From positions 248,001-312,000 of the forward strand of contig JBEBGL010000003.1 of NCBI GenBank assembly GCA_040081465.1: a stretch of DNA of 64,000 bases, in the 5' to 3' direction. The DNA comes from UBA668 sp040081465 (GTDB taxonomy: Bacteria; Actinomycetota; Acidimicrobiia; Acidimicrobiales; Ilumatobacteraceae). Below the pieces are notes generated by a model that was given only the letters and a program-made list of their open reading frames with translations, was not told the origin of the DNA and searched no databases. Positions within the stretch are counted from its first letter, which is position 1, and each line of letters starts with the position of its first letter. Position numbers and translations under genes: made by a program. Positions 8,328 to 15,610 of the stretch are shown piece by piece.

Positions 8328-8690
8328 ATGCCCATGCGTCAGGAGTGCAAGCACTTCGAGAGCCGCACCTACCCGAACGGCGAAACCGTGCGTAAGTGCG
8401 ACATCGACCTTGCCCCCGACGCGCCGTGGCGTTGCCCGGCACAGTGCACTGGATTTCAGCCACGCATGGACGCCGGATGGACATATGGCTCGATGGTCGC
8501 CAGCCAGACCCCCGATGAACCACCGGGTCTCGACGATGGTTCGGCCGCAGCGTTGCTCGATGAAGCCGAGGACTTCCTCAACTCGATCGGCGCGCAGGTG
8601 CTCGCTGAAGTCCAGCTCGAGAAGGCGAAGCGCGACAACCATCCGGCCGGCGGACGCAAGCGATCCAAGAAGCGCAAGCGCAAAAACTGA
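8328..8690 (+). CDS. small Cys-containing, Lys-rich-tailed protein, function unknown
   Basis: A 120-aa protein I do not recognise. Four Cys in the first 40 residues (Cys7, Cys24, Cys36, Cys40) occur in QECKHF, VRKCDID and WRCPAQC, an arrangement that could bind zinc or a cluster. The middle is acidic and helical, and the C-terminus is strongly basic (KRSKKRKRKN), suggesting contact with nucleic acid or an acidic partner. The ATG at 8328 follows CAGAAT by 6 nt; a second ATG two codons later is possible. It lies between sufB and sufD in the same direction. Its position suggests a role linked to SUF, but that is an inference. Confidence 0.65.
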   Translation: MPMRQECKHFESRTYPNGETVRKCDIDLAPDAPWRCPAQCTGFQPRMDAGWTYGSMVASQTPDEPPGLDDGSAAALLDEAEDFLNSIGAQVLAEVQLEKAKRDNHPAGGRKRSKKRKRKN

Positions 8691-8729
8691 TCGCGGCGCC
8701 GTCGTAGCGATTGCGACCCCGATGATTAG

Positions 8730-8749
8730 TACTACGTGCGTAGTAGAAT
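8730..8749 (+). promoter_or_regulatory. sufD promoter with SUF-type palindrome over the -10 box
   Basis: A palindrome TACTACG (8730-8736), TG, CGTAGTA (8739-8745) shares the ACTAC-N4-GTAGT core with the sufB and sufC2 sites. TAGAAT at 8744-8749 is a good -10 box overlapping its right arm. Seven bases separate it from GTG 8757, so the transcript would start at or very near the start codon. A bound regulator would block the -10 box. Confidence 0.6.
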
Positions 8750-8756
8750 TCCTGCC

Positions 8757-9860
8757 GTGTCAGTGCTGGTGCCAGCGTCAACTTCAACGGAAACGATCGT
8801 TCTGCCTTCTCCCGAGCAGGAGGTTTGGCGCTACAGCCGAATCGGCGAACTCGACCTAGCCAAGTTCACGCCCGCAGAAGTTCGCACGACGGTGACGGGT
8901 GCGGAAGCCCTCCAACCGGCTTCCCCGGCGTTGGTCGACGAACTTGTCGCCAGCATGACCCCGCACGATGTGTTCGACGAGTTGAACGCCACCTTCAACC
9001 GCACTGTGGCCATCAGCGTTCCGGCCGGCAAAGTTCTGCACGAGCCGATCATCGTTACCCACCACATCGAGGGCGACGGCGTGGCGCTGTACCCGCGCTT
9101 GTTGATTCACGGCGGCGCCGACAGCCAATTCACCGTCGTCGAGCGTTTCGAAAGCGCGGACGACACGTTCGCGCTTGTCGTGCCCCGGCTGGTCGTCCAC
9201 GCATCACAAGCGGCCCGCGTCTCGTACTTAGGCGTCAACCTTCTCGGCCCGCGTGTGTGGCAACTCGCGCACCAGCAGGCAACCGGTGAACGCGACAGCA
9301 CCACCTTGCTCGCAACCGTTGCGTTGGGCGGCGACTACGCCCGCGTGCGCACCGATGCACGTGTCGTTGGCCAAGGTGCAACCACTAAACAGATCGCGCT
9401 CTATTACGCCGACGGCACGCAGATGCACGACTTCCGCACCTTGCAAGACCATGTCGCGCCGCGCACCAACAGCGACCTGTTGTTCAAGGGCGCTGTCCAG
9501 GACACAGCGAAGAGTGTGTACACGGGCCTCATCCGCATTCGCGAAGAAGCCAAAGGTTCGGTTGCATTCCAAACGAATCGCAACCTAACGCTCAGCGCTG
9601 GTGCGTGGGCCGAGAGCGTGCCCAATCTCGACATCAAAACCAACGACGTGAAGTGCAGTCATGCCAGTTCCGTTGGCCCGATCGACGAAGACCAGCGGTT
9701 CTATCTCGAGAGCCGCGGCATCCCGCCCGACGTTGCCCAGCGACTCGTCGTCCTCGGGTTCTTCGATGATGTGCTTGCAATGCTGCCCGTCGGCGATATG
9801 CGTGGAGATCTGCGCGCCCGCGTCGAACGCAAGCTGGTCGGCAGCGCGGTGGTGTCATGA
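8757..9860 (+). CDS. sufD: Fe-S cluster assembly protein SufD
   Basis: A 367-aa SufD, the partner of SufB in the SufBC2D scaffold. The long beta-helical middle and the C-terminal block (SHASSVGPIDEDQRFYLESRGIPPDVAQRLVVLGFFDD) are characteristic; the conserved His in SHASSVGPID is visible. The start is taken as GTG 8757, because it stands 7 nt after the TAGAAT -10 box. An upstream GTG at 8736 lies inside the palindromic operator and is unlikely. The stop overlaps the ATG of the Rieske gene (ATGA at 9857-9860), so the two are translationally coupled. Confidence 0.93.
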   Translation: MSVLVPASTSTETIVLPSPEQEVWRYSRIGELDLAKFTPAEVRTTVTGAEALQPASPALVDELVASMTPHDVFDELNATFNRTVAISVPAGKVLHEPIIVTHHIEGDGVALYPRLLIHGGADSQFTVVERFESADDTFALVVPRLVVHASQAARVSYLGVNLLGPRVWQLAHQQATGERDSTTLLATVALGGDYARVRTDARVVGQGATTKQIALYYADGTQMHDFRTLQDHVAPRTNSDLLFKGAVQDTAKSVYTGLIRIREEAKGSVAFQTNRNLTLSAGAWAESVPNLDIKTNDVKCSHASSVGPIDEDQRFYLESRGIPPDVAQRLVVLGFFDDVLAMLPVGDMRGDLRARVERKLVGSAVVS

Positions 9861-10183
9861 CCGTCGTGTGCAAGTTCGACGAGTTGGCACCGAACAGCGC
9901 CACCCGATTCATGGTCAACGATGTGCCGGTCGCCGTCGTGCGTCTCGGCGACGACGTGTATGCGATCGGCGATACGTGCAGCCACGCCGAAGTCTCGCTC
10001 AGCGAGGGCGAAGTGTGGGCCGACGAGAAGTCGCTCGAATGCTGGAAGCACGGCAGCAGGTTCGACCTTGTCGCCGGCGAGCCGATCACGCTGCCAGCGA
10101 CAATGCCAGTTCCGTTATTCGTCGCCCGCGTCGTCGACGGAAATGTCGAGATCACCGTTGAACACGAGGCATCGCCGTCATGA
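9857..10183 (+). CDS. Rieske [2Fe-2S] ferredoxin of the SUF operon
   Basis: A 108-aa soluble Rieske-type ferredoxin. The cluster ligands are Cys41-Ser-His43 and Cys62-Trp-Lys-His65, the C-x-H and C-x2-H boxes of the bacterial dioxygenase-ferredoxin type. It is coupled by 4-base ATGA overlaps to sufD upstream and to sufC downstream, so the three are made together. Similar ferredoxins occur between sufD and sufC in other actinobacteria. It may carry electrons during cluster assembly; that role is inferred from position only. Confidence 0.9.
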   Translation: MTVVCKFDELAPNSATRFMVNDVPVAVVRLGDDVYAIGDTCSHAEVSLSEGEVWADEKSLECWKHGSRFDLVAGEPITLPATMPVPLFVARVVDGNVEITVEHEASPS

Positions 10184-10932
10184 GCACGCTCGAGATCAAA
10201 GGCATCGTCGCTTCGGTGGCGGGCAAGCACATTCTCAACGGCATCGACCTGACCATCAACTCGGGTGAAGTGCACGCGGTGATGGGTCCCAATGGCGCTG
10301 GTAAAAGCACGCTGAGCGCCGTGATCATGGGCAAGCCCGGCTACGAAGTGCACAGCGGCCAGGTGTTGCTCGACGGTGTCGACCTGCTCGCGCTGCCGGC
10401 ATGGCAACGCGCGCAAGCAGGCGTTCATCTCGTGTCGCAATATCCCAGCGAGGTGCCCGGCGTCAGCCTCACCGACATGTTGTCCGCCGCCTACGACGCA
10501 CGCGGCCGCGCAACGAACGGCTTGACTGCTTTGGTGGCCGCGGAGGCGGGGCGCATCAACTTCCCAGTCGCCCTACTCGATCGCTCGTTGAACGTTGACT
10601 TTTCTGGCGGCGAAAAGAAGCGCAACGAGACTGTGCAACTCGCATTGCTTTCTCCTAAGTTCGCGATTCTGGACGAACTTGATTCCGGTCTCGACCTCGA
10701 TGCGCTCAGCGACTGTGCGCGTCGAGTTGAGGATCTAACGAACACGGACGGCCCTAACGGTCGCCTTGGTGTACTCGCGATCACGCACTACAACCGCTTG
10801 CTCGAGGAATTGTTGCCCGATCGCGTTCACATTCTCGTGAAGGGTCGCATCGTCGCATCCGGTGGCCGCGAGCTGGCCGACCAGCTCGAGCGCGATGGCT
10901 ACGAAGCATTCACCGAGGCGTCGGTCGCGTAA
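10180..10932 (+). CDS. sufC: SUF ABC-type ATPase SufC (first copy)
   Basis: A 250-aa SufC ATPase that drives conformational change in the SufBD scaffold. Walker A is GPNGAGKST at residues 36-44, the signature FSGGEKKRNE is at 141-150, Walker B is FAILDE followed by LDSGLD, and the H-loop is ITHYNR. The segment between the Q-loop (SQYPSEVPGV) and the signature is shorter and more diverged than in the second copy at 14795-15550, which is the more canonical of the two. This one is coupled to sufD-Rieske. The stop shares a base with the start of the YbaK gene (TAATG). Confidence 0.92.
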   Translation: MSTLEIKGIVASVAGKHILNGIDLTINSGEVHAVMGPNGAGKSTLSAVIMGKPGYEVHSGQVLLDGVDLLALPAWQRAQAGVHLVSQYPSEVPGVSLTDMLSAAYDARGRATNGLTALVAAEAGRINFPVALLDRSLNVDFSGGEKKRNETVQLALLSPKFAILDELDSGLDLDALSDCARRVEDLTNTDGPNGRLGVLAITHYNRLLEELLPDRVHILVKGRIVASGGRELADQLERDGYEAFTEASVA

Positions 10933-11414
10933 TGAGTGAGCCGCAGCATCCGAACGTCACGCGCGTCGTCGACGCTGGTTCCGCCCTCGGCCTAACAATC
11001 GTTCCTCGTCGATTTCCGGAAGGTACGAAGACGGCGGCCGACGCAGCTGCCGCAATCGGAGTCGACGTCGGACAGATCGTGAAGAGCCTGATCTTCGCCG
11101 TCGACGGCGAAGTTGTGCTCGCGTACGTAAGCGGCGCGAACAAGCTCGACGAGAAGAAGCTGGCATCGGCGGCCGGGGGAGCGAAGTGTGCACGTGTCGA
11201 TGCCGACGCGGTTCGCGAAGCAACTGGCTTCCCGATTGGTGGCGTGCCCCCGTTTGGCCACAAGACGCAACTGCAAGTCTTCATCGACCCCGACTTGTTG
11301 CAGTACGAAGAAGTGTGGGCAGCCGCCGGCACCTGGACCGACGTCTTCGGAATCGAGCCTCAGCAGTTAGTGGAAGCCAGCGGCGGGAAGATCACCGACC
11401 TAGCTGCCCGCTGA
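10932..11414 (+). CDS. YbaK/ProX-type aminoacyl-tRNA deacylase family protein
   Basis: A 160-aa protein of the YbaK/EbsC family, which hydrolyses mischarged tRNAs such as Cys-tRNA(Pro). Characteristic are the conserved Lys in GQIVKSLIF, the LAYVSGANKLDEKKLA stretch, and the G-x-x-GG-V-P-P-F-G loop (IGGVPPFGHK). Length is normal. It is the last gene of the sufB-D-Rieske-C transcript, overlapping sufC by one base, and ends 16 bases before the convergent DUF2889 gene. The tRNA specificity cannot be assigned. Confidence 0.88.
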   Translation: MSEPQHPNVTRVVDAGSALGLTIVPRRFPEGTKTAADAAAAIGVDVGQIVKSLIFAVDGEVVLAYVSGANKLDEKKLASAAGGAKCARVDADAVREATGFPIGGVPPFGHKTQLQVFIDPDLLQYEEVWAAAGTWTDVFGIEPQQLVEASGGKITDLAAR

Positions 11415-11430
11415 CACGTGCGGTTGGCGT

Positions 11431-12123
11431 TCAGCCCGAGCCGGGTAACCAGCCTTTCGGATCGCGACCCAACTCGGCGAAGCGCTTCTTGATCCACACC
11501 GGGACCTCCATCGGTTCGCCCCTGCGGATGGATGCAACCTGCTCGCCGTCTTCGTCCCAGATATGGCAGGTGTTTAGGTTCATCGCCATCGCACGATCTC
11601 GCGCCTCCGGACTAATGGCCGACGGCGACGGCAGAGCACTTCCGTTGCCATCGCTCTCGCGTGCGACCACCATCCGAAACGACCACATTGACTGAACCGC
11701 CACGGGAGCCATCGCCTGCAACAAGGCGGTGGTGTGAGTGCACCCACGAGGCCCGCCGAACAGTTCGCGCACCTTGTGCGTGAAACCGCGCGCAATCGAG
11801 AGTCCGATGAGGTTGTGGTAGTGGTCCTCGATCTTTGGGCAACCGGTATTCGGGTGCGCCTCCATCACGAGGTTTGCCCACGTGATCTCCAGCGAAGGAA
11901 CCGCGATGTGTAAGTCGAGGATCATGTGGTGCACGGTCAACGGCTCGAGGTCATCGACGATGTACAACCCTGGCGGCTTCTGATCGCGAATCGCGCCACG
12001 CAACCACAGGGTCGAGTTGTCCTTGCGATACGCACGTACCACGTACGACCGCTCGTGAATCAGGTCGGTCAGCGGGTCGATGCCGTCAGGGTGAGGTGCA
12101 ATGTCGTCGAAGAACTCGTGCAT
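11431..12123 (-). CDS. DUF2889 family protein
   Basis: A 230-aa protein matching DUF2889 in its layout: an N-terminal VVRAYRKDNSTLWLRGAIRDQK strand pair, the VHHMILDLHIAVPSLEI strand, a Pro-Asn-Thr-Gly-Cys-Pro turn, and the GGPRGCTHTTALLQAM block with a conserved Gly-Cys-Thr-His. The family function is not established; members often lie near beta-oxidation or thioester genes. It ends the sufC2-sufS-sufU-nucleoside hydrolase transcript, four bases after the hydrolase gene. Its own start is ATG 12123. Confidence 0.72.
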   Translation of the reverse strand: MHEFFDDIAPHPDGIDPLTDLIHERSYVVRAYRKDNSTLWLRGAIRDQKPPGLYIVDDLEPLTVHHMILDLHIAVPSLEITWANLVMEAHPNTGCPKIEDHYHNLIGLSIARGFTHKVRELFGGPRGCTHTTALLQAMAPVAVQSMWSFRMVVARESDGNGSALPSPSAISPEARDRAMAMNLNTCHIWDEDGEQVASIRRGEPMEVPVWIKKRFAELGRDPKGWLPGSG

Positions 12124-12126
12124 ACG

Positions 12127-13095
12127 TCAGGCGACTGTAAGACGATCGAGTTCGATCGCTACTACCGCAGGCCCGTCGACCTCGGTGAGAATGGTCACAG
12201 GCCTGCGGTCGGTCCACGGCCCGCCCGGCATCAGGTGACGGATCGAAGGCCATGTCTTGCCGCGGCCGACGCCATCGCCACAATCAACACGAATCGGATG
12301 TGCGACGGTGGCGTAGTGCTGCGGAGCAAGCATGTACGAGATGCAGGTGCTGTCGTGCACGAACACGCCGTCGGTCTTGCCTTTTGCGCGGTGGAAGTCG
12401 TTGTAATGCGGCAATATCTGGGCCGCCAGCCGTGCGCGCGGATTGTCGACTGTCGCAATCAGCTCGATGTGCTCGTTTGTCATCACGGTGCGCTCGGTTA
12501 CATCGAGCCCGCACATCACGATCGGGCAGTCGGCACCAAACACAATGTCGGCAGCTTCGGGATCGTTGATGATGTTGGCCTCAGCCGCCGGCGATGCGTT
12601 ACCCGGGCAAAACGCATTGCCACCCATGATGATCATGCTGTTCAAGTGCTGGGGCAGTTCGGGGCACAACTGCATCGCTAGGGCGATGTTTGTGAGCGGA
12701 CCAATCGGAACCAAGGTGATTTCGCCCGGAGCGGCGAGCACTTGCTCGACAATGAAGTGCGCGGCGTCGAGCGCGTGCGGCTTGCGTGTTGACGAAGGAA
12801 TGGCGATATCGGCGAGGCCGTTGTCGCCATGCACAAACGTCGCCGGCCCTCGATAGTCCATCGCCAGCGGCCTGCCAGCACCATGCGCGACAGGAATGTC
12901 GCTTCGGCCGGCGACATCGAGGATGTACAACGCGTTGGTGGTGCACGTTTCGACGTGCGCATTACCGAACACAGTGGTCAGCCCGATGACATCGAGCTCG
13001 GGTGAGGCCAGGGCGTAGATGATGGCCATCGCATCGTCGATGCCAGGGTCGGTGTCGATGATGATCTTGCGAGGTGCGGCGGAGTTTGCACTCAT
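12127..13095 (-). CDS. inosine-uridine preferring nucleoside hydrolase
   Basis: A 322-aa nucleoside N-ribohydrolase that splits ribonucleosides into base and ribose for salvage. The calcium site signature is IIIDTDPGIDDAMA at residues 11-24 (Asp14, Asp16, Asp20, Asp21). Other family blocks are PIGPLTNIALA, MGGNAFCPGNASPAAEANI and the ligand Asp near FVHDSTCISY. ATG 13095 is chosen because the longer reading runs over the end of sufU. It follows sufU by 10 bases in the same transcript, which is not a usual SUF neighbour. Confidence 0.92.
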   Translation of the reverse strand: MSANSAAPRKIIIDTDPGIDDAMAIIYALASPELDVIGLTTVFGNAHVETCTTNALYILDVAGRSDIPVAHGAGRPLAMDYRGPATFVHGDNGLADIAIPSSTRKPHALDAAHFIVEQVLAAPGEITLVPIGPLTNIALAMQLCPELPQHLNSMIIMGGNAFCPGNASPAAEANIINDPEAADIVFGADCPIVMCGLDVTERTVMTNEHIELIATVDNPRARLAAQILPHYNDFHRAKGKTDGVFVHDSTCISYMLAPQHYATVAHPIRVDCGDGVGRGKTWPSIRHLMPGGPWTDRRPVTILTEVDGPAVVAIELDRLTVA

Positions 13096-13105
13096 GACGT
13101 GTAGC

Positions 13106-13552
13106 TCACGACTGTGCGAGAGCTTCAAGCAGTGTGTTCCACGACAGGGTTGCGCACTTGATACGCACTGGGTACTTGACTACACCCTGCAGCGCTTCGA
13201 GATCGCCGAGCTTCACGTTCGGATCGGGTTCGATCGGATTGCCGTCTTCGTCGGGAATGCTCATCATTCCCTTGAAGCGACGCACTAGCGCGCGCACTTC
13301 GGGCAGTGGCTTGCCCTTGATCGCCTGGCTCATCATGCTCGCCGAACTCTGCGAGATGCTGCAGCCCTGGCCGCCGACCTTCACGTCTTTCACGATGTCG
13401 CCTTCGACCTGCAGGTACACATCGATCTCGTCGCCGCACAACGGGTTGTGTCCGACTGCGTGCGCCGCGGGCGGGGGAAGCTCGCCGCGGTTACGCGGCG
13501 TGCGGTGGTGATCGAGAATGATCTCGCGGTAAAGGTCTTCTAAACCGGGCAT
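13106..13552 (-). CDS. sufU: sulfur-transfer protein SufU
   Basis: A 148-aa SufU, the zinc-dependent sulfurtransferase that takes persulfide from SufS and passes it to SufBCD. Ligand and active-site blocks are visible: NPLCGDEIDVYL (Cys and Asp), GQGCSISQSSASMM (Cys) and RIKCATLSWNTL (Cys). The insertion around RRFKGMMSIPDEDGNPIEPDPNVKLGDL is typical of actinobacterial SufU rather than IscU. The ATG at 13552 has AGGAGG a few bases upstream, overlapping the end of sufS. Gene order sufC2-sufS-sufU indicates a functional unit. Confidence 0.95.
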   Translation of the reverse strand: MPGLEDLYREIILDHHRTPRNRGELPPPAAHAVGHNPLCGDEIDVYLQVEGDIVKDVKVGGQGCSISQSSASMMSQAIKGKPLPEVRALVRRFKGMMSIPDEDGNPIEPDPNVKLGDLEALQGVVKYPVRIKCATLSWNTLLEALAQS

Positions 13553-13562
13553 AACGAGCCTC

Positions 13563-14798
13563 CTATGACCCGAAGATATCGCTGGCGCTGTCGAGCGCGT
13601 CGGCCAGCGTGTCGACGTCCGATGTGTCGTTGTACAGATAGAAACTCGCCCGTGCCGTTGCGTTGACACCCAGCTCGTGCATCAGCGGTTTCGCGCAATG
13701 GTGGCCGGCGCGCACGCAAACATTTCGCTGATCGAGCACCTGGCTCAGGTCGTGCGGGTGGATGCCGCGGAACTCGAGGCTGAAGGTGGCGCCGCGCACT
13801 TCCACGTTCGACGGTCCGTGCAACTTGATGTCGTCGCCAAATCGTTCGCTCAAAGTTCGCATCGCGTAGCTCGCGACATCGATCTCGTGCTGGCGCACAT
13901 TCGCCATGCCGAGGTCGGTTAGGAAGTCGACGGCAGCACCAAGTCCGACTGCCTCGGTAATAGGTGGCGTGCCGGCCTCGAACTTGGCGGGCAACTCGGC
14001 GCACGTAAAGCCGTCGAGCTTGACGTCGAGGATCATGTTGCCGCCGCCAAGGAATGGCGGCATCGCCTGCAAGAGTTCCTCACGCCCCCACAGAACGCCG
14101 ATTCCACTTGGCCCGCACATCTTGTGGCTACTGAACGCAATGAAGTCGGCACCCCACGCCTGCACATCGGTGACGTTGTGCGGCACGTACTGGCAAGCAT
14201 CGACAACGGCGATCGCCCCCGCCGCGTGCGCAGCCGCGCACAATTGCTGCACGGGTGTGATGGTTCCCATGACATTGCTCATCGCTGTGAAGCCGAACAC
14301 TTTCGCACCGGCGAGCAACCCGGGCAACGTGGTGAGATCGAGTTGGCCATCGGCAGTCAACGGAACCCAACGCAGCACGATTCCTTTGTCTTGCACCAGC
14401 ATTTGCCATGGCACGATGTTGGCGTGGTGCTCCATATGCGTCAGCACCACAACATCGCCGGCACCAAGATTGGCGCGGCCCCAGGCGTAGGCGACCAGGT
14501 TCAGAGCCTCAGTTGCGTTCTTGGTGAAAATGACTTCGTGTGCGCGCCGGGCGTTGATGAATCGCTGCACCTTTTCGCGAGCGCCTTCGTAGGCCTCGGT
14601 GGCGGCAGCGGCCAGGTGATAGGCGCTGCGGTTGATCGGCGCGTACGACTGCTCCATGAAGGTGGTCATCGAGTCGATCACGACCTGGGGCTTTTGTGAA
14701 CTGTTGGCGGAGTCGAGGTACACCAACGGCAATCCGTTCACCTCGCGCAGCAAGATCGGGAACTGCTTCTTGATCGTCGCCGCGTCGAGCGCGCTCAT
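13563..14798 (-). CDS. sufS: cysteine desulfurase SufS
   Basis: A 411-aa PLP-dependent group II cysteine desulfurase that supplies sulfur to SufU. The PLP lysine is Lys226 in FSSHKMCGP, His121 and His124 lie in THMEHHANIVP, and the persulfide Cys is in RAGHHCAKPLM near residue 367. Its start overlaps the end of sufC2 by four bases (ATGA), and sufU follows after 10 bases. Only one cysteine desulfurase is seen in the window. Confidence 0.96.
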   Translation of the reverse strand: MSALDAATIKKQFPILLREVNGLPLVYLDSANSSQKPQVVIDSMTTFMEQSYAPINRSAYHLAAAATEAYEGAREKVQRFINARRAHEVIFTKNATEALNLVAYAWGRANLGAGDVVVLTHMEHHANIVPWQMLVQDKGIVLRWVPLTADGQLDLTTLPGLLAGAKVFGFTAMSNVMGTITPVQQLCAAAHAAGAIAVVDACQYVPHNVTDVQAWGADFIAFSSHKMCGPSGIGVLWGREELLQAMPPFLGGGNMILDVKLDGFTCAELPAKFEAGTPPITEAVGLGAAVDFLTDLGMANVRQHEIDVASYAMRTLSERFGDDIKLHGPSNVEVRGATFSLEFRGIHPHDLSQVLDQRNVCVRAGHHCAKPLMHELGVNATARASFYLYNDTSDVDTLADALDSASDIFGS

Positions 14799-15550
14799 CG
14801 GAAGGCCTCGTAGCCCGACGCTTCCAGTTGCGCGGCCAACTCCATCCCACCACTCGCGACGATTCGTCCATCGACCAAAATGTGCACGTGGTCTGGTTGC
14901 ACCTCGTCGAGCAAACGTTGGTAGTGGGTGATCAACACCACACCCATCTGGGGTCGGTCGACACGAATTTCGCGGATGCCCTTGGCTACGGTGCGCAGCG
15001 CATCGATGTCGAGCCCGGAATCGGTCTCGTCGAGAATCGCGATGTCGGGTTCAAGAATTGCCATTTGCATCACTTCGTTGCGCTTCTTCTCGCCACCGCT
15101 GAAACCCTCGTTGAGGTAGCGGTCGACGAACGAGCTGTCCATCCCCAGGCGCTTCATCCAATCCATTGTCGCCAACCGCAGCTCTAGCACGCTGAGATCG
15201 ACGCCCTTACGGGCCGAAAGCGCCTGGCGCAGGAACTGGATGACCGACACGCCAGGAATTTCTTGCGGGTACTGGAACGCGAGGAACATGCCCGCTTTCG
15301 CGCGCACGTCGGTGGGCCAGTCGGTGACATCGTCGCCTTGAAAGAAGATTCGCCCGGAGGTGACTTCGTATTCCGGGCTGGCCAAGAGTGTGCTGGCCAG
15401 CGTGCTCTTGCCGGAACCATTCGGCCCCATGATGGCGTGCACCTCTCCGGCTGCGACGGTCAGCGAAATGCCCCGAAGGATGTCGGCCGCGGGGGCTTCA
15501 TCGGTAACCGGCCGAGCGTGCAGGTTTTCGATCCGAAACAGCTCGCTCAC
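14795..15550 (-). CDS. sufC: SUF ABC-type ATPase SufC (second, canonical copy)
   Basis: A 251-aa SufC paralog. Walker A is GPNGSGKST at residues 42-50, the Q-loop is FQYPQEIPGV, the signature is FSGGEKKRNE at 150-159, and Walker B is IAILDETDSGLD. It retains the long helical segment between Q-loop and signature that is typical of SufC and shortened in the first copy. It is the first gene of the minus-strand SUF transcript and is coupled to sufS. The GTG start at 15550 stands 7 nt after TAGACT, suggesting a leaderless transcript. Having two SufCs in one locus is unusual. Confidence 0.93.
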   Translation of the reverse strand: MSELFRIENLHARPVTDEAPAADILRGISLTVAAGEVHAIMGPNGSGKSTLASTLLASPEYEVTSGRIFFQGDDVTDWPTDVRAKAGMFLAFQYPQEIPGVSVIQFLRQALSARKGVDLSVLELRLATMDWMKRLGMDSSFVDRYLNEGFSGGEKKRNEVMQMAILEPDIAILDETDSGLDIDALRTVAKGIREIRVDRPQMGVVLITHYQRLLDEVQPDHVHILVDGRIVASGGMELAAQLEASGYEAFR

Positions 15551-15557
15551 ACGGTCC

Positions 15558-15587
15558 AGTCTATTTCCCCTACCGCCGTAGTGGAAA
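15558..15587 (-). promoter_or_regulatory. sufC2-sufS-sufU promoter with SUF-type palindrome
   Basis: On the minus strand TTTCCACTAC, GGCG, GTAGGGGAAA form a 10-4-10 palindrome (plus coordinates 15564-15587) with one mismatched pair. TAGACT (15563 down to 15558) is a good -10 box, and 7 bases separate it from GTG 15550. The right half on the plus strand (gccgtagtggaaa) repeats 13 bases seen in the sufB upstream site. Confidence 0.62.
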
Positions 15588-15610
15588 CCCCGCTGACCGG
15601 GATGTTTGCC

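Noticed and set aside
8736..8756. Earlier GTG start for sufD
   Set aside because: It lies inside the palindrome and before the -10 box, so it would not be on the predicted transcript.
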